Origin: Mangrovicoccus sp049603835
GTDB taxonomy: Bacteria; Pseudomonadota; Alphaproteobacteria; Rhodobacterales; Rhodobacteraceae
Assembly (NCBI GenBank): GCA_049603835.1
Contig: JBMYSZ010000015.1
Span: forward strand, 1 to 64,000
Length of the DNA stretch: 64,000 nucleotides
Direction of reading: 5' to 3'
Numbering within the stretch: position 1 is the stretch's first letter; each line of letters begins with the position of its first letter. The position numbers were made by a program, and so were the translations under genes. Shown here in pieces: positions 7,487 to 13,774 of this stretch. The notes beneath the pieces are model-generated. The model saw only the letters and a program-made list of their open reading frames with translations. It was not told where the DNA came from and ran no database searches.

Positions 7487-10400
7487 ATGCATCTGCTCGC
7501 CGCAACCCCCGGTCAGATTGAGGACGGCGCTGATCCCGTCGATCCAGGCCAAAGCCCGGCAGAGGTGATTTTCCTCTCGGCCGCCGATACGGATCTTGCC
7601 GCGCTATCAGAGGCTCGTGCCGGGATGGAGAGCCCGCCCGACCTGCGCTTGGCGAATATGGCCTGGCTGAGCCATCCCTTTACGGTGGATAAATATATTG
7701 ACGATACCTGCCTTGGCGCAAAGCTTGTGGTGGCGCGGGTTCTGGGCGGCACTGGTTATTTCAAATATGCGGTCGAGCAACTGCATGCGCGGCTGAGCGA
7801 GGCGGGGATTTTGCTGGCGCTGCTGCCCGGCGATGACAAGCCCGATCCAGAATTGCGCTCGCTGTCCACGGTCCCCGATGGGGTATGGGAGGCGCTTTGG
7901 GCTTATCTCGTCGAGGGCGGTCCGGGCAATGCGCAGAATTTCCTAAGCTATTGTCAGCATTTGCTGGGCGTAGGCGAGGAACCCGCCCCAGCCGCGCCGC
8001 TTTTGCGCGCAGGGTTTTATTGGCCCGGCTCCGCTCAGGCTGGCCGCGAAGATCTGGCTCGTGTTTGGCGCGATGAGGCGCCGGTGGTGGCGCTGGTATT
8101 TTATCGCTCGCTTTTGCAGGGGGCGGGACTTCAGCCGGTTAATCAGATGGTGAAAACCCTGTCGCGCCGGGGGCTTAACCCGCTGCCGGTCTATGTGGCG
8201 TCGCTGAAAGATCCGGTGTCTGTGGCCACGCTAGAGCAGATCTTTGCCGAAACCCGCCCAGATGTGATCCTAAACGCGACCGCCTTTGCCGTTGGTAAGC
8301 CGGGGCAGGAAAATAGCGGCACGGTGCTGGATGCCACCAGCGCGCCAGTGCTGCAAATGGTGTTTTCCGGGGCGAGCCAAGAGGCCTGGGAAAGTGGTAC
8401 AAGGGGGCTTGGTCCGCGCGATATCGCTATGAATGTCGCCCTGCCAGAGGTGGATGGTCGGGTGCTGTCGCGTGCGGTCAGTTTTAAGGGCGAGGCCTAT
8501 TTTGACGAGGCCACCCAATGCGCCATTGCCGCTTATCGTTCGGTCAATGATCGGGTGAATTTCGTGGTTGATCTGGCAAGCGCCTGGGCCAAGCTTGCCC
8601 GCACTGGCGAAGCTGAGCGCCGGGTTGCCTTGGTGCTGGCCAATTACCCCAATAAAGACGGGCGTTTGGCCAATGGGGTTGGGCTTGACACACCTGCGGC
8701 AACGGTGGGGGTGCTGAAGGCTCTTGCCGCCCAAGGCTATCATGTGAGCGGAGCGCCAGAGGAAAGCGCCGGGCTGATGGAGGCGATCTTGGCCGGCCCA
8801 ACCAATTGGCTGACCGATCGGGCCACGCGCAAGGGCGGGGTGAGATTGCCGCTGGAAACCTATCAGGCTTGGTTCAGTTCGCTTACCTGGGCGGCGCGGC
8901 AGGCGATCACGGATCGTTGGGGCGCGCCCGAGCAAGACCCGTTTGTCGAAGACGGCGCTTTTGCCCTTTCGGTTCTGGAATATGGCAATGTGGTGGTCGG
9001 GATCCAACCGGCGCGGGGCTATAATATTGATCCCGAAGAAACATATCACGCCCCGGACCTTGTCCCGCCGCATGGCTATTTGGCGTTTTACTTGTGGCTG
9101 CGGGAAAATTTTGGTGCCCAGGCCGTGGTGCATATGGGCAAGCATGGCAATCTTGAATGGCTGCCGGGTAAGGCTTTGGCCCTGTCGCAAGATTGCTTTC
9201 CAGAGTTGGCGCTTGGGGCTTTGCCGCATCTTTACCCCTTTATTGTCAATGATCCGGGCGAGGGGACCCAGGCCAAGCGTCGGGCCTCGGCGGTGATCAT
9301 CGACCATTTGACCCCGCCTTTGACCCGCGCCGAAACCTATGGACCCCTGCGAGAGCTCGAAGGGCTGGTGGATGAGTATTACCAGGCGGCGGGTGTGGAT
9401 GCGCGGCGCATCGGTTATTTGCGGCGTGAGATCCTAAGCTTGATGTCAGCCACCGGGCTTGATCAGGATGCGGGCGCGGCGGAGGGCGATGATGATGCCC
9501 GCCTGGCCCGGCTTGATGCCTATTTATGCGAGCTGAAAGAAAGCCAGATCCGCGATGGGCTGCATATTTTTGGGCAAGCGCCAGAGGGGCGGCAGCTGCG
9601 TGATTTGCTGGTGGCTTTGCTGCGTGTGCCGCGCGGGGCCGGGCAAGGGGCGGATGCCTCGCTGCACCGGGCTTTGGCTACGGATCTGGATTTGGGTTTT
9701 GACCCGCTCGATTGCGATTTCGGCGCGGCATGGGAGGGGCCTCGGCCCGACATCCTGTCTGGTCAGGGCGCTTGGCGGAGCGCCGGCGATACGGTTGAGC
9801 GGCTCGAAGAGCTGGCGGCGCGGCTTGTTGAGGGCGCGGACGAAGCCCCAGGGGAAGCTTCGCGCGCGGTGATTGAGGCTTTGAACACCCGCCTGCGCCC
9901 GTTGGTTGAAGACACCGGCGCGGCGGAAATGGGTGGGCTGCTGACCGGGCTTTCGGGGCGGTTTTTGCCGCCAGGCCCGTCGGGGGCGCCAACACGCGGG
10001 CGGCTTGATGTGCTGCCATTGGGGCGCAATTTCTATTCGGTGGATAGCCGCGCTTTGCCAAGCCGGGCCGCTTGGGCTTTGGGCTGGAAAAGTGCCAATC
10101 TGCTGATCGAGGATTTCCTCCAGCGCGAAGGCGATTGGCCGCGCAGCTTGGCGCTGACCGCCTGGGGCACCTCGAATATGCGCACCGGCGGCGATGATAT
10201 CGCTCAGGCTTTGGCGCTGATGGGGGTGAAACCGGTCTGGGAGGAAATGTCAGGCCGGGTCACGGGCTATGAGATCATCCCGCTTTCCGCGCTTGGCCGG
10301 CCTCGGGTGGATGTGACCTTGCGGGTTTCGGGTTTTTTCCGCGATGCTTTCCCGGCGCAGCTTGATCTGATCGATAGCGCGGCGCGGGCGGTGATGGCAC

Positions 10401-11173
10401 TTGAAGAGCCTGAAAGCGAAAACCCAGCAGCCGCGCGCTATCAGGCGGAGGCGGCTCAGCTTGGTGCAGCTCAGGCCGGGGCGCGGGTTTTCGGCTCTAA
10501 GCCAGGGGCTTATGGGGCGGGCTTGCAAGCCATGATCGATGAGCGGCTTTGGGATCGCCCCGAGGATCTGGCGGCGGCCTATCTTGACTGGGGCTCTTAC
10601 GCTTATGGCGGCGCGGCCGAGGGTGATGCGGCCCGCACAGCCTTTGAAACCCGGTTGAGCGGGGTGCAGGCGGTGATCCAGAACCAGGATAATCGCGAAC
10701 ATGACCTGCTCGATAGCGATGATTACTATCAGTTCGAAGGCGGGATGACGGCGACGGTGACGGCCCTGCGCGGCCAGGCGCCATTGGGCTATCATATGGA
10801 CCATTCCCGGCCAGAAACCCCACGGGTTCAAACCCTTGAGCAGGAAATCGCACGGGTGGTACGGGCCCGGGCGGTGAACCCAAAATGGATAGATGGGGTC
10901 AAGCGCCACGGCTATAAGGGCGCCTTTGAGATGGCGGCGACGGTGGATTACATGTTTGCCTTTGCCGCTACGACAGGCGCGGTGAAGGGCCATCATTTCG
11001 ACCTGGTTTATGAGGCCTATCTAGAGGATGACCCGACCCGCGATTTCGTAGCCGAGGTGAATGCAGCGGCCTTGCAGGAAATGGCGCAGCGCTTTCTAGA
11101 GGCGATCGAGCGCGGCATGTGGCAACCCCGCTCTAATTCCGCGCGGGCTTTGCTCGAAGAGCTGGCGGGGTGA
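7487..11173 (+). CDS. cobN: Cobaltochelatase subunit CobN
   Basis: The large subunit (1228 aa) of the ATP-dependent CobNST chelatase, which inserts cobalt into hydrogenobyrinic acid a,c-diamide in the late-insertion pathway. Family signatures include the N-terminal SAADTDLAAL region, AVVHMGKHGNLEWLPGKALALS, the GTSNMRTGGDDIAQAL block and the C-terminal YEAYLEDD. Length is close to that of characterised CobN proteins. AGGGAG lies just upstream of the ATG. CobS and CobT are not in this window, so they must be encoded elsewhere. It is the last gene of the coupled operon and the strongest evidence for late cobalt insertion. Confidence 0.95.
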   Translation: MHLLAATPGQIEDGADPVDPGQSPAEVIFLSAADTDLAALSEARAGMESPPDLRLANMAWLSHPFTVDKYIDDTCLGAKLVVARVLGGTGYFKYAVEQLHARLSEAGILLALLPGDDKPDPELRSLSTVPDGVWEALWAYLVEGGPGNAQNFLSYCQHLLGVGEEPAPAAPLLRAGFYWPGSAQAGREDLARVWRDEAPVVALVFYRSLLQGAGLQPVNQMVKTLSRRGLNPLPVYVASLKDPVSVATLEQIFAETRPDVILNATAFAVGKPGQENSGTVLDATSAPVLQMVFSGASQEAWESGTRGLGPRDIAMNVALPEVDGRVLSRAVSFKGEAYFDEATQCAIAAYRSVNDRVNFVVDLASAWAKLARTGEAERRVALVLANYPNKDGRLANGVGLDTPAATVGVLKALAAQGYHVSGAPEESAGLMEAILAGPTNWLTDRATRKGGVRLPLETYQAWFSSLTWAARQAITDRWGAPEQDPFVEDGAFALSVLEYGNVVVGIQPARGYNIDPEETYHAPDLVPPHGYLAFYLWLRENFGAQAVVHMGKHGNLEWLPGKALALSQDCFPELALGALPHLYPFIVNDPGEGTQAKRRASAVIIDHLTPPLTRAETYGPLRELEGLVDEYYQAAGVDARRIGYLRREILSLMSATGLDQDAGAAEGDDDARLARLDAYLCELKESQIRDGLHIFGQAPEGRQLRDLLVALLRVPRGAGQGADASLHRALATDLDLGFDPLDCDFGAAWEGPRPDILSGQGAWRSAGDTVERLEELAARLVEGADEAPGEASRAVIEALNTRLRPLVEDTGAAEMGGLLTGLSGRFLPPGPSGAPTRGRLDVLPLGRNFYSVDSRALPSRAAWALGWKSANLLIEDFLQREGDWPRSLALTAWGTSNMRTGGDDIAQALALMGVKPVWEEMSGRVTGYEIIPLSALGRPRVDVTLRVSGFFRDAFPAQLDLIDSAARAVMALEEPESENPAAARYQAEAAQLGAAQAGARVFGSKPGAYGAGLQAMIDERLWDRPEDLAAAYLDWGSYAYGGAAEGDAARTAFETRLSGVQAVIQNQDNREHDLLDSDDYYQFEGGMTATVTALRGQAPLGYHMDHSRPETPRVQTLEQEIARVVRARAVNPKWIDGVKRHGYKGAFEMAATVDYMFAFAATTGAVKGHHFDLVYEAYLEDDPTRDFVAEVNAAALQEMAQRFLEAIERGMWQPRSNSARALLEELAG

Positions 11174-11223
11174 CATTGACCCTGCGCTATGCTAAAAGCG
11201 CGGGGCAACCGATGGAGGGACCA

Positions 11224-11241
11224 ATGAACAAGACCGCCTGA
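11224..11241 (+). CDS. Five-codon leader peptide MNKTA upstream of the acetyltransferase
   Basis: A complete tiny ORF (ATG AAC AAG ACC GCC TGA) follows a good ribosome binding site, GGAGG at 11214-11218, and ends 38 bases before the acetyltransferase ATG. The bases CAAGACC (11229-11235), inside its codons 2-4, are perfectly complementary to GGTCTTG (11270-11276), which overlaps the SD of the downstream gene. The arrangement resembles leader ORFs of inducible cat/erm-type translational attenuation. The function is inferred only. Confidence 0.45.
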   Translation: MNKTA

Positions 11242-11276
11242 TCCAGCCAAATGATCACGCATTTAGAAAGGTCTTG
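11229..11276 (+). promoter_or_regulatory. Possible translational attenuator stem sequestering the acetyltransferase RBS
   Basis: The arms CAAGACC (11229-11235) and GGTCTTG (11270-11276) form seven perfect pairs across a 34-base loop. The loop contains a weaker inner GATC/GATC pairing. The right arm includes the GG of the SD GAAAGG (11266-11271). A ribosome stalled on the leader codons would block the left arm and free the SD. The long loop makes the stem only moderately stable. Confidence 0.4.
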
Positions 11277-11279
11277 CTC

Positions 11280-11966
11280 ATGCCTGCCGATTTTATCGAC
11301 GCCGCCACGCGGCACCCTCTGACCTTGCCCAATGGCGAGGTTTACACAAATACCGTTCACTTGCCTGCCGTTATCGATCACCCGAATATTCAGGTCGGGA
11401 CCGGCAGCTATTATAATGACTTCGAGCCGGTCAGCGACTACGCCGCCCGCATTGCGCCCTATCTGCATCCGGGGGCGCCGGAAAAGTTGATCATCGGGCG
11501 TTATTGCCAATTTGCTCATGGGGTGCGGATTGTCACCAGCTCGGCCAATCATCCGTTGGGCTGGTTTACCACTTATCCTTTCGCCGTGTTTGATCCGGCT
11601 CAGATGCCGTTCTTCGCCGATGAATTTGCCAAGGGTGAGGATACGGTCATCGGCCATGATGTTTGGCTGGGTCATGGGGCGATGGTTCTGCCCGGCACGC
11701 ATATCGGCAATGGGGTGATCGCGGGGGCAGGGGCGGTGCTGCGCGGCGAGATCCCGGCTTGGTCTGTGGTGGTCGGCAATCCGGGGCGGGTGATCCGGCG
11801 TCGGTTTGACGACAAAACCTGCGCTTTGCTGGACCGATTGGCTTGGTGGGATTTGCCCGGCGATGAAATCCGCCGCTTAATGCCGGTTCTGACCAGCGCG
11901 GATTATAATGCTTTGGAAGAGGCTGTCACAGAGCTTCGCGGGCCGGTATCTGAGTGGGAAAATTAG
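11280..11966 (+). CDS. Left-handed beta-helix (hexapeptide) acetyltransferase of the Vat/CatB type
   Basis: A 228-aa acetyl-CoA-dependent transferase of the xenobiotic acetyltransferase group. Hexapeptide repeats run from about 70 to 170 (IIGRYCQFAHGVRI, VIGHDVWLGHGAMVLPGTHIGNG). The motif NHPLGWFTTYPF (90-101) holds the presumed catalytic His91, as in Vat and CatB enzymes. Relatives acetylate streptogramins or chloramphenicol, but many chromosomal homologues have unknown substrates. I chose the ATG at 11280, with GAAAGG at 11266-11271; a TTG at 11274 is in frame but too close to the SD. It follows a short leader ORF that could regulate its translation. Confidence 0.85.
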   Translation: MPADFIDAATRHPLTLPNGEVYTNTVHLPAVIDHPNIQVGTGSYYNDFEPVSDYAARIAPYLHPGAPEKLIIGRYCQFAHGVRIVTSSANHPLGWFTTYPFAVFDPAQMPFFADEFAKGEDTVIGHDVWLGHGAMVLPGTHIGNGVIAGAGAVLRGEIPAWSVVVGNPGRVIRRRFDDKTCALLDRLAWWDLPGDEIRRLMPVLTSADYNALEEAVTELRGPVSEWEN

Positions 11967-11970
11967 GAAA

Positions 11971-11992
11971 GGGAGCTGTCTTGCAGCTCCCC
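11971..11992 (+). terminator. Hairpin after the acetyltransferase gene
   Basis: GGGAGCTG (11971-11978) pairs with CAGCTCCC (11984-11991) across a five-base loop, directly after the stop codon. There is no long T run, so termination by this hairpin alone is uncertain. Confidence 0.45.
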
Positions 11993-12029
11993 TTACCGGC
12001 TGGCCTTTGGGTTGAGGCGGGGATTGGTC

Positions 12030-12077
12030 CAGCTGATCCAGCGCGCATCGGCCAGTCGAAATGGGCCGGATCAGCTG
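12030..12077. repeat. Inverted repeat CAGCTGATCC/GGATCAGCTG between convergent genes
   Basis: Ten-base arms at 12030-12039 and 12068-12077 are perfect reverse complements, with an inner GGCC/GGCC pairing. It lies between the acetyltransferase (+) and the secreted-protein operon (-). It may be a two-way terminator or mRNA-stabilising hairpin. Confidence 0.5.
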
Positions 12078-12099
12078 TTTCCCAAAGCCTCATAACAGC

Positions 12100-12342
12100 T
12101 TAGCGGTCGAGAATATTATGGATGCGAAGCTTGGTTTCGCCAAAAGATTGATCCTCGTTCAGCTCCGTATAGATCGCGGTCAGCTGGCTATTGCTCAGCT
12201 CGGATACATCTACGGTCACCGCATACTGTTTTAGGCCATTTGCGACGCTGGTTTGCAGAACGGAGCTAGACGCCAAAGCCGGGGTCAGAGCGGACAGGCC
12301 CAAAACTGCGGTCAGGGCGATTGTAGAGAATGTACGTGTCAT
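12100..12342 (-). CDS. Small secreted protein, paralogue C of a tandem triplet
   Basis: An 80-aa protein with an N-terminal signal peptide (basic MTR, hydrophobic STIALTAVLGLSALTPALA, cleavage near ALA-S at about 25). The mature part contains a motif shared with its two neighbours: N-S-V-A-N-x-L, then V-x-x-SELS-x-x-QL-x-x-IY-x-x-L, then a short amphipathic C-terminus ending in IxxIL. It is the most divergent of the three, with TAIYTELNED where the others have GGIYS. I do not recognise the family. It is the last gene of the minus-strand trio, 31 bases after paralogue B, so the three are likely co-transcribed. Confidence 0.75.
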   Translation of the reverse strand: MTRTFSTIALTAVLGLSALTPALASSSVLQTSVANGLKQYAVTVDVSELSNSQLTAIYTELNEDQSFGETKLRIHNILDR

Positions 12343-12373
12343 GGATATTTCCTTTCGTTTTCAGGGATATGGA

Positions 12374-12613
12374 TTATTTGCTGAGGATGACGCTGATTGC
12401 GCTTTGGATGCTGCCGTAGCTTTCGTCGCTGCTCAGCTCGGAATAGATGCCGCCCAGTTGAGCATTGGACAGCTCGGCTGCATTCACATGGTCAAAACCG
12501 TAAAAGGCCAATTCATTGGCGACGGAATTTTCCAAAGATGAGCCAGCAGAAGCAGACACAGCGACAGATGCCAGAACAGCAGACAGGGCGATTGCAGAGA
12601 TGTTACGGATCAT
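12374..12613 (-). CDS. Small secreted protein, paralogue B of a tandem triplet
   Basis: A 79-aa protein with a signal peptide of about 22-24 residues (MIRNISAIALSAVLASVAVSASA). The mature part has LENSVANELAFYGF, then AAELSNAQLGGIYSELSSDESYG and a C-terminal AISVIL. It is very similar to paralogue A, with the same spacing of the NSVANEL and AQLGGIYS blocks. There are no cysteines in the mature part and no known enzymatic motif. It is preceded by AGGAG-like sequence on the minus strand. The role is unknown; export to the periplasm or outside is predicted. Confidence 0.8.
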   Translation of the reverse strand: MIRNISAIALSAVLASVAVSASAGSSLENSVANELAFYGFDHVNAAELSNAQLGGIYSELSSDESYGSIQSAISVILSK

Positions 12614-12657
12614 GATGATTTCTCCTAAAGATCAGTGAGTTGGGTTAGTTGGGTGGA

Positions 12658-12912
12658 TTAGTTGTGTAGGATATTGTCGATGGCGGCTTTGATGGTGCCG
12701 TAGGTCTCGTCGCTATGGAGCGTGGAATAGATGCCGCCCAGCTGCGCGCTAGTCAGTTCGGATGCGTCCACATCACCAAACCCATAGAAGGGCAGTTCAT
12801 TGGCGACGGAGTTTTCCAAAACGGCGCTATGGTTATTCATGGCGAAAGCGGCCGGGGTGAAAACAGCGCCCAGAGCAGCGGCGAGAGCGAGAGGAGCAAG
12901 AATGCGGGTCAT
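12658..12912 (-). CDS. Small secreted protein, paralogue A (first gene) of a tandem triplet
   Basis: An 84-aa protein starting at 12912, where AAAGGA lies about seven bases upstream on the minus strand. Longer in-frame starts up to 13119 add a region with no signal-peptide character. The signal peptide ends near PAAFA (residue 24). The mature part has VLENSVANELPFYGF, DASELTSAQLGGIYSTLHSDETYG and AIDNIL. Gaps of 44 and 31 bases separate it from the two paralogues, implying one operon driven from 12913-13130. The family function is not recognised. Confidence 0.8.
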   Translation of the reverse strand: MTRILAPLALAAALGAVFTPAAFAMNNHSAVLENSVANELPFYGFGDVDASELTSAQLGGIYSTLHSDETYGTIKAAIDNILHN

Positions 12913-13017
12913 GATATGTCCTTTCGGAGTTTTGTGTTTTGCAGTGCGATGTCGGCGGTTTGTCGCTGACGAGCCAAAGATGTGGGCGTCTGGCGAGATA
13001 AGAAGGTCTGAAATATT

Positions 13018-13032
13018 TGAGTAATTGCTCAA
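13018..13032. promoter_or_regulatory. Near-palindrome TGAGTAATTGCTCA, copy 1
   Basis: TGAGTAATTGCTCAA is a 14-base near-perfect palindrome about 105 bases upstream of the secreted-protein operon start. A second copy lies at 13206-13220. Two matched sites in one divergent intergenic region suggest an operator for a dimeric regulator. No regulator can be assigned. Confidence 0.45.
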
Positions 13033-13205
13033 GCGTCTGTGTCTTGACAGTGAGTGCTGGAAATGTTTCGCGCTGCCTGTGTTAAATAATTGAAATAAAT
13101 CTGGAAAACTCGATGCCAATCGCTGAGATCACCGATCCGTGACGGGCTGTGATCGTTTTGAGCGCAAAATTATTTTGGGTAATCCTTTTGTGAAGCACGG
13201 ATGCG

Positions 13206-13220
13206 TGAGTGATTGCTCAA
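13206..13220. promoter_or_regulatory. Near-palindrome TGAGTGATTGCTCA, copy 2
   Basis: It differs from the copy at 13018-13032 at one position only, and shares its orientation and the trailing A. The copies are 188 bases apart, between the secreted-protein operon and tRNA-Trp. The remaining intergenic sequence from 12913 to 13319 shows no further gene that I can support. Confidence 0.45.
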
Positions 13221-13319
13221 AACTTGGAATTCGGCGGCAAAGCGGGGTTGAAATCGGGCCGCGTTTTGCCAAGGGCGCGGCTTTTCTGCGGTGCAAACAC
13301 AGTTTTCTAAGAAAATGGG

Positions 13320-13348
13320 TTGAAGCGCGGCGGGAAAGACCGTATCGA
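13320..13348 (+). promoter_or_regulatory. Sigma70-like promoter for tRNA-Trp
   Basis: TTGAAG (13320-13325), a 17-base spacer and TATCGA (13343-13348) place a start site a few bases before the tRNA-Trp 5' end at 13361. Confidence 0.5.
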
Positions 13349-13360
13349 GCAATCCGGCCT

Positions 13361-13436
13361 AGGGGTATAGCTCAGCTGGTAGAGCGACGGTCTCCAAAAC
13401 CGTAGGTCGCGGGTTCGAACCCTGCTGCCCCTGCCA
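13361..13436 (+). tRNA. trnW: tRNA-Trp (anticodon CCA)
   Basis: A 76-base cloverleaf with CCA encoded. The acceptor AGGGGTA pairs with TGCCCCT, the D-arm is GCTC...GAGC, the anticodon stem-loop carries CCA in CTCCAAA, and the T-arm is CGGGTTCGAACCCTG. In alphaproteobacteria this tRNA usually sits next to secE-nusG; here about 4.2 kb intervene. Confidence 0.97.
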
Positions 13437-13774
13437 ATCCCGATCAGCCTTTGTGATAAGGCGCCGCTTTGCGGCTCGGGTGTGTTATTGCCTTCGGTTT
13501 CGAAGGCGATCGAAATGCGTTCCGCCAGTTGCGGTTCGCTAGATGGTTTCTGCCGCGTGAGCAGAGGCGCGCAAGACGAGCGCCAAGGACCATCGCGCAG
13601 AATAATTAGGTTCCCATATCACGCGGGGCTCCGGCAAGATGACGACCGTTTCGGCATTCGGCTCGCGGCCAGATCATCTTTGCAACCCGTTATCCTCCGC
13701 TTTGCCAATCCTGGCAGGCGGCGTTTTCTGTTGGTTTGGGTGCGTCCCGGCCAATTGTGATCTGGAGAGACTAT
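13437..13774 (+). other. Intergenic region and probable long 5' leader of the helicase gene
   Basis: These 338 bases separate tRNA-Trp from the DEAD-box helicase. I see no convincing coding sequence, tRNA, intrinsic terminator or clear -35/-10 pair. A long untranslated leader is plausible, since helicase genes of this type are often post-transcriptionally controlled, but nothing here demonstrates it. Confidence 0.35.

Noticed and set aside
13044..13049. TTGACA on the plus strand upstream of tRNA-Trp.
   Set aside because: There is no acceptable -10 at 16-18 bases. A better-placed promoter lies at 13320-13348.
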